Assembly: GCA_963751835.1 (NCBI GenBank)
Contig: CAVVWD010000011.1
Coordinates: 434,001 to 498,000 of the forward strand
DNA: 64,000 bases
Direction of reading: 5' to 3'
From: JACVRW01 sp963751835
GTDB lineage: Bacteria > Actinomycetota > Thermoleophilia > Solirubrobacterales > Thermoleophilaceae
Below, piece after piece: positions 41,522-50,060 of this stretch. Every line of letters starts with the position of its first letter. Position 1 is the first letter of the stretch. The notes beneath the pieces are model-generated. The model was not told the origin of the DNA, made no database searches, and worked only from the letters and a program-made list of their open reading frames with translations. The position numbers and the translations under genes are program-made.

Positions 41522-42373
41522 GTGAAACTGAAGGTATTGGCCCTGGCGGCCGCGGCTCTCTGCGGCCTGGCCGTTGGATGTGGTGACGACGACGATGGCG
41601 GTCAGGCGACTGCGGCGCAGGCGCCGCCGGTCATCTCGCTCGTCACGAAAGAGCGGGGCGACCGCGTGGAGCTGACGCTGTCGGGGTCGCCACGAGCGGG
41701 GCTGAACGAGGTGAGCTACCGCAACGAAGGCAAGGCCGAGCATGAGGCGCAGCTGCTGCGCGTGGATGGCAAGCGGTCCGAGGGAGAAGTGCTGGACGGG
41801 CTGCGAGCGGCCAGCGCCGGCAAGTTCATTCCAGACTGGCTGCACGCCGCGGGCGGAGCGAGTCCGCTCAATCCAGGCGAGGCCGGTCGCGCCGAAGTCG
41901 TGCTCCGACCGGGCACCTACTACGCGGCTGACCTCGAAAATGACAGCTTCGAGGTGGGTGGTCTTGTGAGGTTCGAGGTGCCGCCCCAGCCCGCCAGGCC
42001 CGGCGGCCTGCCCGCCGCCGACGGCAAGGTGACGGCCTATGACTACGGCTTCCGTGCCAGCGGGCTCCGGCCAGGGAAGAACGTCATCCGGTTCGAGAAC
42101 ACCGGCCGCGAGATTCACCACGTGATCGCTGTGCGCGTGCAGGCGGGCAAGAGCCTGGCCGACGTGCGCGAGTTCATGAAGACCGAGAAGGGCGACCCGC
42201 CGATCGACTTCCGCGAGATGGTGGGCACGTCCGCCATCGACGGCGGCAGCTCGGAGAACGCTGAGCTGGAGCTGAAGCGGGGCAAGTACGCGCTCCTCTG
42301 CTTCGTCGCCGACCGCGACGGCGGGCCGCCGCACGTTGCGCAGGGGATGATCGGGGAGGCCGCGGTCCGATGA
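41522..42373 (+). CDS. Cupredoxin-like lipoprotein
   Basis: A 283-residue lipoprotein. The signal peptide ends at the lipobox LAVGC, followed by an Asp-rich linker. Two beta-sandwich domains follow (LTLSGSPRAGLNEVSYRNEG; AYDYGFRASGLRPGKNVIRF). The second has IHHVIAVRV, and then Cys, His and Met in ALLCFVADRDGGPPHVAQGM, the order of type 1 copper ligands. A blue-copper electron-transfer role outside the membrane is plausible. The 277-base gap upstream (41244-41521) holds GC-rich hairpins (41311-41332, 41354-41373) and probably its promoter. The start is GTG 41522. Confidence 0.72.
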   Translation: MKLKVLALAAAALCGLAVGCGDDDDGGQATAAQAPPVISLVTKERGDRVELTLSGSPRAGLNEVSYRNEGKAEHEAQLLRVDGKRSEGEVLDGLRAASAGKFIPDWLHAAGGASPLNPGEAGRAEVVLRPGTYYAADLENDSFEVGGLVRFEVPPQPARPGGLPAADGKVTAYDYGFRASGLRPGKNVIRFENTGREIHHVIAVRVQAGKSLADVREFMKTEKGDPPIDFREMVGTSAIDGGSSENAELELKRGKYALLCFVADRDGGPPHVAQGMIGEAAVR

Positions 42374-42385
42374 GGTGGATCGATC

Positions 42386-42658
42386 CTAGCCGATCCGAGC
42401 CATCAGCTCCTGCGTGGCGCTCGAGGGCGCCACCGGCACCACCTCGAACTCGCCGAGGTCATCCCAGCTCGCTATCCATTCCTGCAACAGGACCGGGTCG
42501 TCGCACTCCATCAGCTGGTAGCAGCCGCGCAGGTCGGCCCGTACCCAGCTGTCGAGGTAGCGCAGTCCCTCGGGGATCGACCTGCCCTCCTCGCGCACGC
42601 GCCGGTAGATCTCCGCCGCCGCGACGGGAGTGAAGCGCTCCACCACCATGAACAGCAC
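42386..42658 (-). CDS. DUF3303 protein
   Basis: A 90-residue protein matching the DUF3303 pattern: MLFMVVERFTPVAAAEIYRR, GLRYLDSWVRADLRGCYQLM and WIASWDDLGEFEVVPVAPS. The fold is expected to be a small alpha-beta barrel, and its biochemical role is not known. It is convergent with the lipoprotein, 12 bases away, and divergent from the monooxygenase-like gene. Confidence 0.82.
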   Translation of the reverse strand: MLFMVVERFTPVAAAEIYRRVREEGRSIPEGLRYLDSWVRADLRGCYQLMECDDPVLLQEWIASWDDLGEFEVVPVAPSSATQELMARIG

Positions 42659-42745
42659 GTTGCGCTCTTTCGTGAACCCCGGTTGTATCCCTGCCGTCGC
42701 GAACAGGCGATACTGCCCGCCACAGGGCTAGGAGAGGAGGGACAC

Positions 42746-43069
42746 ATGCACGCTCGGCTCAGCAGGTTCGCGGGCCTCGATCCGGAGCGCATCGACGAAA
42801 CAGTGCGGCAGTTCGAGGAGCAACAGCTTCCGCGCCTCGAGCAGTCGGGGGGCTTCCGCGGTATTACGGTCGGGGTCAACCACACCGCCGGTCAGGCGGT
42901 GACGATCGCGCTGTGGGAGACCGAGGCCGACATGCGCGAGAGTGAGCGGATCGCGGACGAGGCGCGCGAGCAGGCCGTGGCCACGGCCGGGCCCCAGCGG
43001 ACACCGGTTGTGGACCACTACGAGGTGGTTCTCCACCGCGAGGCGACGAGCGAAAGCCCGGCGAGCTAG
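42746..43069 (+). CDS. Small ABM-like (dimeric alpha-beta barrel) protein
   Basis: A 107-residue protein. MHARLSRFAGLDPERIDETV, FRGITVGVNHTAGQAVTIAL and WETEADMRESERIADEAREQ have the strand-helix rhythm of antibiotic-biosynthesis-monooxygenase-like domains. There is no defined active site. ATG 42746 has GGAGAGGAGG just upstream, which decides the start. It overlaps the convergent cNMP-binding gene by four bases. Confidence 0.75.
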   Translation: MHARLSRFAGLDPERIDETVRQFEEQQLPRLEQSGGFRGITVGVNHTAGQAVTIALWETEADMRESERIADEAREQAVATAGPQRTPVVDHYEVVLHREATSESPAS

Positions 43070-43500
43070 GCGACCTTCGGGTCCTGCGAGAGTGCGGCGA
43101 CCCTGTGAGCCAGCGTCCGCAGGACCTTGAGCTCGACGCTCGGGTGCTGCTCCACCATGGCCTTGAAAGCCGTCCGCGTGAGCACGAAGACGCGCAGCGG
43201 CGTCTTGGCCGTGACCGTGGCCGTGCGCTCGATCTCCTCGAGCAGGGCGATCTCGCCGATGAAGTTGCCCGCCCCCCGCGTGCCCAGGCTCTGACCTTGG
43301 CGCTCGATCTCCACCTCTCCCTCGATGATCACGAAGAACTCGTGGCCGATCTCACCCTCCCTGCAGAGCACTGTGCCGGGTTCCAGCTCCATGTCCTCGC
43401 TCCGCTGGGCGAGCTCCGACAGCTCGCTCTGGGAAAGCCCCTCGAACAGCGGGGCGCGTTTGAGTGCGTCGACCTTCGTGTCGCTGCTGAACAGCCTCAT
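43066..43500 (-). CDS. Cyclic nucleotide-binding domain protein
   Basis: A 144-residue stand-alone cNMP-binding domain. ALKRAPLFEGLSQSELSELA is the N-terminal helix pair. GHEFFVIIEGEVEIERQGQS and the phosphate cassette FIGEIALLEEIERTATVTAK (Glu and Arg contacts) are intact, so cAMP or cGMP binding is likely. There is no DNA-binding or kinase domain. It lies six bases downstream of a class III cyclase gene on the same strand, which probably makes its ligand. Confidence 0.9.
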   Translation of the reverse strand: MRLFSSDTKVDALKRAPLFEGLSQSELSELAQRSEDMELEPGTVLCREGEIGHEFFVIIEGEVEIERQGQSLGTRGAGNFIGEIALLEEIERTATVTAKTPLRVFVLTRTAFKAMVEQHPSVELKVLRTLAHRVAALSQDPKVA

Positions 43501-43506
43501 GGGTGC

Positions 43507-44856
43507 CTACCCTAATCGGGAGCGTTCGCTGAGTCGAGTCGCGAAGAGCCGCCATTCTCCCGGAACGCCCTTGAGGTCGTGGACTCCCCGGTCCTCGAAG
43601 TCGATGCCCGAGCCGCCGGCGAGGTCTCTCACGATGCTCGAGACGAGCACCTCGCGGGGCCGTGCCTCGGCCACGATCCGGGCGCCGATGTGCACGGCGA
43701 TCCCCTCCACCCTGCCGCCCACGAGCTCGACCTCGCCGGTATGGATCCCGGCCCGGATGTCGAGCCCGAGGTCGCCCGCGGCGCGAAGCGCGCCGTGTGC
43801 GCAGCCGATGGCACGCGCGGGGCCGTCGAAGGTCGCGCAGAAGCCGTCGCCCGTGCTGCGGATCACCGTTCCGCCATAGCGCGCGACCTGAGCCCGCACG
43901 GCCGCGTGATGGGCGTTGATCAGCTCGCGCCAGTGGCTGTCCCCCATGTCCGCGGCCCGTGAGGTCGAGTCGACGATGTCCGTGAAGAGGACCGTGGTGA
44001 GCACCCGCTGCCGCCTGGTGTCGACATGTCGCTCGGACAGGAAGCGCTCCACCTCGAGCGGAACCTGGGAATCGGCGTAGACGCTGACGTCCGGGGCGGT
44101 GAGCTCGATCAGCCTTGCGTTCGGGATGCGCTCGGCCATGTAGGTGCAGCCGTCCAGCCACTTCGTGTGGCAGAGGATGAGCGTGGGCACCGAGATCGCC
44201 GGAAGCACTTCGCGTATGTCGGTCTCCATCAGCACCCGCATGAACCCGGCGGCGGCGCCGGGGCTGGCGGCGAGACGCTCGTGGTTCACGTGCCATTGCT
44301 CGAAGGCGTGGTCGTGCGCATAGCTCGGAAAGAACCTGCGCATCTCCTCGCGCTGGTACTCGCGGCTGCCCCAGTGGAGACGGGCCTCGCGCACCCTTCG
44401 GTGCCACTCCTCCACCGGCTCCCCGGGCGGGAAGTCCGGCGCCGCGGTCACGCGCGGCCAGGTGTTCTGGAGGATGAGCGCGACCACGCGCTCCGGATAG
44501 GTGGCCGCGAACACGGCCGAAAGCTGACCCCCCGGCGAGCCGGCGCCGAGCAGGGCGGCGCGCTCCGAGCCGGCGTCGTCCATCACCGCACGGAGGTCGT
44601 CCATGCGTGTCTCGAGCGTGGGCAGGTCGCGGGGAGTGTCCGAGAGGCCGGTCCCGCGCTTGTCGAGCAGGATCAGGCGCGAGAAGGACGTGAGGCTGTT
44701 GCAGAAGTCGATGAAGATCTGCTGTTCCCAGGCCCAGATCAGGTTGATCATGAAGGGCACGAACAGCAGGTCGACGGGCCCGTCGCCGACCACCTGGTAA
44801 GCAATGCTCACATCGCCGCTGCGTGCGTAGCGGACCTCGGGTGTGTCGAGGTTCAC
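43507..44856 (-). CDS. Alpha/beta hydrolase - class III adenylate/guanylate cyclase fusion
   Basis: A 449-residue protein. Residues 1 to about 270 form an alpha/beta hydrolase (SIAYQVVGDGPVDLLFVPFM; LLDKRGTGLSD; ALLGAGSPGGQLSAVFA with the nucleophile-elbow Ser). Residues 285-440 form the cyclase homology domain: LTTVLFTDIVDST and STGDGFCATFDGP carry the two metal Asp. AVHIGARI replaces the usual VN-x3-R with VH-x3-R, as in some actinobacterial relatives. The hydrolase half may sense a small ligand. It is followed six bases later by a cNMP-binding protein. Confidence 0.9.
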   Translation of the reverse strand: MNLDTPEVRYARSGDVSIAYQVVGDGPVDLLFVPFMINLIWAWEQQIFIDFCNSLTSFSRLILLDKRGTGLSDTPRDLPTLETRMDDLRAVMDDAGSERAALLGAGSPGGQLSAVFAATYPERVVALILQNTWPRVTAAPDFPPGEPVEEWHRRVREARLHWGSREYQREEMRRFFPSYAHDHAFEQWHVNHERLAASPGAAAGFMRVLMETDIREVLPAISVPTLILCHTKWLDGCTYMAERIPNARLIELTAPDVSVYADSQVPLEVERFLSERHVDTRRQRVLTTVLFTDIVDSTSRAADMGDSHWRELINAHHAAVRAQVARYGGTVIRSTGDGFCATFDGPARAIGCAHGALRAAGDLGLDIRAGIHTGEVELVGGRVEGIAVHIGARIVAEARPREVLVSSIVRDLAGGSGIDFEDRGVHDLKGVPGEWRLFATRLSERSRLG

Positions 44857-44889
44857 GGCGGTAAATCTATGCGCCGGCGCGGCTGGCCA

Positions 44890-46326
44890 TCAGTACGCCG
44901 CCTCCTGGCTGACAGGCCGAGGCGCCTGTGGCCGCGGCGCGCGCCCCGCGCCCGGCAGCAGGCGCGATGCGACCGCCACGCTCGCTGCCAGCACGGCAAG
45001 CTCGATAAGGCTGAGCTCGAATGCCCGTGCAATGTCGTTCCCGGCGCCGAAGAAGATCACGCCCGTGATCGCCACGCCCAGGGAGTAGCCGACCTGCTGG
45101 GTCGTGGACAGCACGCCGGAGGCCGCGCCCGCGCGCTCCGGATCGATGTTCCCGAGCACGATCGCCGTCAGTGGCGTGAAGCAGAGGCCGACCCCTGCAC
45201 CCGCGAGCAGCAGGCCTGGCACGAAGGCAGCCAGCGACCCGTCCACTCCGACCTCGGCGACGGCGAGCGCCAGCGAGCCGAGCCCGGCGGCGAGACAGAG
45301 CCCGCCGGCCGTGATCACCGCGCGGCCGTAGCGCTCGGTGAGCTTGGGCGCCGGTCCAGAGACCGCCACGTAGGAGACGGCGACGATCGTGAACACCAGC
45401 CCGGACTCGAGCGGGTCGAGCCCGCGGCCCATCTGCAGGTAGAGCGCCAGGTACACGAAGAACGCCGCCTGCGCTGACGCCAGGAGAAGCTGAGTGGCGA
45501 GCCCGCCGGAGAACCCGCGCTGGCCGAACAGGCCGAGATCGAGCAGCGGGGCGGCGCCACGCCGCGTCAGCCCGCGCTGATGGAGCACGAATGCGGCCAG
45601 GATGAACGGCGCCGCCGCGAGCGAGATCCAGGTCCAGGCGGGCCAGCCCTGCGCCCGGCCCTCGATCAGGGGCAGCAGGACGGCGACGAGCCCGGCGGCG
45701 ACCATGACGGCGCCCGCCAGGTCGAGCCGGCTCCGGCTCTCGGCCCGCGACTCGGGCACCAGCACGGGGGTGAGCACCAGGGCCGCCAGCCCGACGGGCA
45801 CGTTGATCAGGAAGCACCAACGCCAGCCGAGCCCGGCCACGTCGCTCTCGACCAGCGCGCCGCCGATCAGCTGGCCGCCCACGGCCGCGAGGCCGAGGAC
45901 GACGCCATAGACGCTGAGCGCGCGCACGTAGTCCGGTCCGCGGTAGGCCACACCGATGATCGACAGCACCTGCGGCATCAGGACGGCGGCTGCCACGCCC
46001 TGCGCGACGCGCGCCAGCACGAGCGTCGCCGCGCTCGGCGCCAAGCCGCAGGCCAACGAGGCCAGCGTGAACAGGCCGAGGCCGATCGCGTAGACACGCC
46101 GGCGACCGATGTCGTCGCCCAGCCGGCCGGCGGTGATCAGAAAGACGGCGAAGGTCAGCCCGTAGCCCGCGACGACCCACTCGAGCGAGCTCGCGCTCGC
46201 CTCCAGGTCGCCGGCCATCGACGGGAGGGCGACGTTGACGATGAAGAAGTCGAGGACGACCATGAAGGCGCCGGCCAGGAGCACCGGCAGCGCCGCCCAA
46301 CGACGTGCGTTCGAGTTGGTTTGCAT
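44890..46326 (-). CDS. MFS drug/proton antiporter (DHA2, 14-helix type)
   Basis: A 478-residue transporter with about 14 membrane segments. LAGAFMVVLDFFIVNVALPS is the family start (motif D1). GYGLTFAVFLITAGRLGDDIGRRR is interrupted by motif A, and VLGLAAVGGQLIGGALVE matches motif C. It probably exports drugs or metabolites. ATG 46326 was chosen over a start 12 codons upstream. It lies 33 bases upstream of the cyclase gene, on the same strand, after the FAD oxidase. Confidence 0.9.
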   Translation of the reverse strand: MQTNSNARRWAALPVLLAGAFMVVLDFFIVNVALPSMAGDLEASASSLEWVVAGYGLTFAVFLITAGRLGDDIGRRRVYAIGLGLFTLASLACGLAPSAATLVLARVAQGVAAAVLMPQVLSIIGVAYRGPDYVRALSVYGVVLGLAAVGGQLIGGALVESDVAGLGWRWCFLINVPVGLAALVLTPVLVPESRAESRSRLDLAGAVMVAAGLVAVLLPLIEGRAQGWPAWTWISLAAAPFILAAFVLHQRGLTRRGAAPLLDLGLFGQRGFSGGLATQLLLASAQAAFFVYLALYLQMGRGLDPLESGLVFTIVAVSYVAVSGPAPKLTERYGRAVITAGGLCLAAGLGSLALAVAEVGVDGSLAAFVPGLLLAGAGVGLCFTPLTAIVLGNIDPERAGAASGVLSTTQQVGYSLGVAITGVIFFGAGNDIARAFELSLIELAVLAASVAVASRLLPGAGRAPRPQAPRPVSQEAAY

Positions 46327-46362
46327 GCCGCGGACGATGCCGACGGGAGGGAAGACCCTCAA

Positions 46363-47445
46363 TTACCTCTGGGGTAAGGCTCCCGGCACGAGCCATGCCG
46401 GGATGCTCTCCCCGCAGGCGGCTCCGGCGAGCACGCGCCCGGCCAGCGGGGCGAACTTGAAGAGGTTGTCGCCCGCCAGGGCGAGCACCGCGCCGCTCTG
46501 CCAGACGCCGAAGTTGTCGCTCCCGCCGGGCAGCAGCGTCTGGAGGCAGAGCCGGACGCCATCGGGGTCAGGGTCGAGGCCCGGAAGCGCCTCGCGCGCG
46601 TAGGCCGCGATCCGTTCGACGAGCGTCTCAGCCGCCGCATCGCGGCCCGGGCCGAGCGGCACGTCGCTGCCCTCCCCGCTCAGACCCACCGCGTAGAGGG
46701 GCTCGGCCGGGAAGGCCGCCGCGTAGACGGTCTCCCCGAACGTGCCGGTCTGCTCCTGCAGCGCCGGCAGGTGGCCGGCGAGCGACGGCTCGCGCACGCG
46801 GAAGGTCACGCGCGCGTGGCAGGTGACCGTGAGCGGGATCTCGATGCCCGCAGCCGGCCCGAGGGCGCCGACCGCCGCACCGGCGCAGAGCACCACGCGG
46901 CCGGCCTCCCAGATCCCCTCTGATGTCTCGACGACAGCCGGCTCACCCGTGCCGACCGCGAAGACCTCGGCGAGGGTGAGCCGCTCGCCGAGCGCGGCCG
47001 CCAACCCGTCGACGGCGGCGCGCACGTCGGTCGAGCCGCCGAGCTCGTCGAGCAGAGCCGGGCCCCCGGGCGGCCTGAGAATCGGCATGACCTCCGCCTG
47101 CGCCCGCGCGTCCAGCAGCCTGCCGGGCGCGCCCGCGGCCGCGAGCAGCGCGGCCACCTCCTCTGCCGACGGTCCGGTGAGCAGCAGCCCCTCGCGGCCC
47201 AGGAGCCGCACGCCGAGCTGCTCCTCCCAGTCCTCCCAGCGGGCGCGCGCCTCGACCGCGAGCTGCACCAGCTCGAGCCGCCGGTGGCTGTGCCGGAATA
47301 TGCGCGTGCGGCCCGCCGACTGGCCGGCGCCGGGACGGGCCGCCTCGAAGACGCGCACGTCCACCCCTCTGCGCATCAGCTCGTACGCCGTGGCGAGCCC
47401 GATGATCCCGGCGCCCACGACGGCCACCTCGGCCGTGGGGCGCAT
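46363..47445 (-). CDS. FAD-dependent oxidoreductase (monomeric sarcosine oxidase-like)
   Basis: A 360-residue DAO-family flavoprotein. AEVAVVGAGIIGLATAYELM binds FAD, QSAGRTRIFRHSH is the MSOX-type segment, and WEAGRVVLCAGAAVGAL and ALAGDNLFKFAPLAGRVLAG close the site. It would oxidise an N-methyl or secondary amine. The ATG at 47445 abuts the stop of the upstream 86-residue gene. This is the third DAO-family gene in the window. Confidence 0.85.
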   Translation of the reverse strand: MRPTAEVAVVGAGIIGLATAYELMRRGVDVRVFEAARPGAGQSAGRTRIFRHSHRRLELVQLAVEARARWEDWEEQLGVRLLGREGLLLTGPSAEEVAALLAAAGAPGRLLDARAQAEVMPILRPPGGPALLDELGGSTDVRAAVDGLAAALGERLTLAEVFAVGTGEPAVVETSEGIWEAGRVVLCAGAAVGALGPAAGIEIPLTVTCHARVTFRVREPSLAGHLPALQEQTGTFGETVYAAAFPAEPLYAVGLSGEGSDVPLGPGRDAAAETLVERIAAYAREALPGLDPDPDGVRLCLQTLLPGGSDNFGVWQSGAVLALAGDNLFKFAPLAGRVLAGAACGESIPAWLVPGALPQR

Positions 47446-47706
47446 TCAGGCCGCGACGGCGTTGTAGTAACGGACCGCGAGGCCGGTGAGCAGAGTCTCG
47501 AAGCAGGCCTCGACCGTCATGCCGTGCTCGTCCGCGTAGCTGCGCAGGCCCGCATCCTCGATCGCCTCGCTCTCCGCGATGACCTCCTCGACGAGATCGG
47601 GGTGCTGGTCGCTGAAGTAGGCGCCCATCGAGTAGAGGCTCGTTTCCATCAGGGACTCGAGGAACTCGTCGCCCTGGTTCGCGGGCCGGGTGCGCTTCGC
47701 GGCCAT
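47446..47706 (-). CDS. Small hypothetical protein, 86 residues
   Basis: An acidic helical protein (DEFLESLMETSLYSMGAYFS; LRSYADEHGMTVEACFETLL). There is no signal peptide or known motif. The clear ATG (47704-47706) and a direct junction with the flavoprotein gene suggest one transcript. The stop of the sigma-factor gene lies 32 bases upstream. The function is unknown. Confidence 0.6.
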   Translation of the reverse strand: MAAKRTRPANQGDEFLESLMETSLYSMGAYFSDQHPDLVEEVIAESEAIEDAGLRSYADEHGMTVEACFETLLTGLAVRYYNAVAA

Positions 47707-47737
47707 CGGCGGGCAGGTTACCCGCGCGGCGCCGGGG

Positions 47738-49145
47738 TTAGGGGAGCGCGCCCTGCACGGTGCCGTTCACGCCGCCGACCACGCCGTTGACCGGGTCCGC
47801 GACCTGCGGCGGCACGCTCGCGCCCGGCGCGCCGCCGGGCTGAAGCGGCGGCGCTGGACCGGCGGCAGCCTGTGGCAGCTGCGGCAGCTGCGGCGGCGAG
47901 ACCCCTCCCGGCACCTGGGGAGGCGCGGCAGCACGGAGCGCACGTCGGGAGCCCTCGGCTGGTCCGGCAGTGGAGCTCGGGGGCCGGGCTCGGTTCCTGC
48001 CGCGCTTGCGGGCGCCTCGGGCGGGGCGGGGTTCGAGGCAGGCCCCGGGGCGGCGCCGGCCTCCGAGCGAAGCCGCTCGCGCGGCGCCGTGGCCGCGCCG
48101 CGACGGGCATGCTCGCGGCGGGCCGCGCGCGAGCGCTGCCGGGCGTCCCGGCGAGCCTCCGCGGCCGGCCTCGGGGCGGGCGCCGCGGGCGGCTGCGCGC
48201 TTCGCTGTTCGGCCGCACGCTCAGAGTCGGCACCCGGGCGTTCGGGCCCGCCTCCGATCTGCTCGACTCCGACCGCGGCCCCGCCCGCGCCGATGGCCGC
48301 GATGGCGGCCAGCGTGGCTGCGCGCTCTCCGATCAGGCTGCCGAGCGAGCCCGTGCCCTGCAGGCCCGACGGCAGCGGCAGCAGCGCGGCGACCTTCGCC
48401 CGCACGCGCGCGAGCGTCGAGAGCGGCTCCACGCCGAGCTCGCGGGCGCGGCGCCGGCACAGGCTGCAGCGGCGCGCGTGCCGCGCCAGGCGGGCCTGGT
48501 CCGAGTGACCGCCCAAGCCCTCCGCGAGGCGGGCGATGGTGGTGCGCATCGCCGCGCAGCGGCGCCCCTCGGAGAGCTCCGCATACTCGCTCTCGAGGCG
48601 CCGGCGGGCTCGGAAGAGGGCGCTCTCGACGGCCGGCCGCGTTATATCGAGCGTCTCGGCGATCTCCCGATAGGAGCGGCCCTCGAACTCGCGCATCACG
48701 ATCACGCGCGCCTGGATGTCGGACAGCTCGTCAAATGCTCCGCACAGGTGGTCGAGCCGCTCCTTGGCGACCAGGCGGCGTCCGGTGCGGCGGTATCCAC
48801 CAGCCGCGAGTGGTCGGACGGGCGCAGGCCGCGCTCGGCGTCCATCGAGATCTCCTCGGCGCGGGCCGACCGGCGGTGGCTGTCGATCGCCTGGTTGCGG
48901 GCGATCCGGTAGATCCACGGCTTGAAGACGATCTCGGAGTCCGTCTCGCGCAGGCGCCGCAGCGCGGACACGAAGGCCTCCTGTGTCAGGTCCTCGGCCC
49001 GGCCCGCGTCGCGGACCATCCCACGCACGAACGATGCGATCCGCGGGCGGTAGCGCTCGTACAGCTCCTCGAAGGCGGCGTCGTGCCCGTTGCGGACCGC
49101 GGCAACCAGCTCGAGGTCCGAAGTCTCCCTGCCTGTGGCGATCAT
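47738..49145 (-). pseudogene. ECF-type sigma factor with C-terminal zinc finger, membrane helix and Pro-rich tail; frameshifted
   Basis: From ATG 49145, sigma region 2 is clear (FEELYERYRPRIASFVRGMV; RAEDLTQEAFVSALRRLRET). One base appears missing near 48770-48785. The next frame then gives region 4 (LSDIQARVIVMREFEGRSYR; EIAETLDITRPAVESALFRA). An H-x3-C-x2-C finger (ARHARRCSLCRRRA) follows, as in anti-sigma factors, then a hydrophobic stretch (ERAATLAAIAAIGAGGAAVG) and a Pro/Ala-rich tail. The tail ends PPQLPQLPQ...GTVQGALP at TAA 47740 after a second shift near 47950. A sigma factor that carries its own anti-sigma-like membrane tail is expected. Confidence 0.75.
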
Positions 49146-49277
49146 CCCTGCGTCCCTGCCTCGTTCCCTGAGGAGGCGGAACTTACCCGCAAATCCCGAG
49201 TTTGAAAATCCTCCCACCCCCTCCCCCGCAGGGGGTCACCCGCGCCTCCCCCCGCCGTCTGAGAGGCTGTCCGCGCC

Positions 49278-50036
49278 ATGGCTGAGCGTGACGAGATCAT
49301 CGCCTTCCTCGACGAGCTGCTGGACGCAGGAGACTTCCCCGACTACGGGCCCAATGGTCTCCAGGTCCCGGGCGCGGATGAGGTGCAGCTGGTGGTGACG
49401 GGCGTGTCGGCCCACCGTGAGCTCTTCGAGCGGGCGGCCGCGGACGGCGCGGACCTGGTGATCGCCCATCACGGGCTGTTCTGGGACTTCCACCCGCGCG
49501 TGGTGTCGCAGGCCATGAAGGAGCGACTGCGGATCCTGTTCGACGCGGACATCTCGCTCGCGGGCTACCACCTCCCGCTCGACGCCCACCCCGAGGTGGG
49601 CAACAACGCGCTCATCTGCGCGGAGCTCGGCCTCGAGCGGAGCGAGCCCTTCGGCGAGCACCGCGGCCGCAAGGTCGGCTTCGTGGGGCGCTCGCCAGAG
49701 GGAGTCCCGTTCGCCGAGCTGCAGGACCGCTGCGCACGGCTGGTCGGGCACGAGCCGTTCGTCTGGGCGACCGGACCGGCGGTCGTCCACAGCGTCGGGA
49801 TCGTCTCGGGCGGAGCGGCATCGAGCTTCGGCGAAGCGATCGCCCTGGGCCTCGACGCCTTCCTGACCGGGGAGCCGGCCGAGCACGTCATGGCGGACGC
49901 GCGCGAGAACGCGGTCCACTTCATCGCCGCCGGCCACTACGCGACCGAGACCTTCGGCGTCCGCCGCCTCGGCGAGCTCGTGGCCGAGCGCTTCGGTGTC
50001 GAGCACCACTTCATCGACGCGCCGAACCCGATCTAG
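49278..50036 (+). CDS. Nif3-like dinuclear metal centre hexameric protein
   Basis: A 252-residue Nif3/DUF34 protein. DYGPNGLQVPG near the start, IAHHGLFWDF (His-His metal pair), YHLPLDAHPEVGNNALICAE and FLTGEPAEHVMADARE plus GHYATETFGVR near the end supply the metal ligands. The family forms toroidal hexamers, and its reaction is debated (GTP cyclohydrolase-like). The ATG is 132 bases from the divergent sigma gene's start, and the oxidoreductase follows on the same strand. Confidence 0.93.
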   Translation: MAERDEIIAFLDELLDAGDFPDYGPNGLQVPGADEVQLVVTGVSAHRELFERAAADGADLVIAHHGLFWDFHPRVVSQAMKERLRILFDADISLAGYHLPLDAHPEVGNNALICAELGLERSEPFGEHRGRKVGFVGRSPEGVPFAELQDRCARLVGHEPFVWATGPAVVHSVGIVSGGAASSFGEAIALGLDAFLTGEPAEHVMADARENAVHFIAAGHYATETFGVRRLGELVAERFGVEHHFIDAPNPI

Positions 50037-50060
50037 CGCGAAGCGTGCCACCCTGATCCG

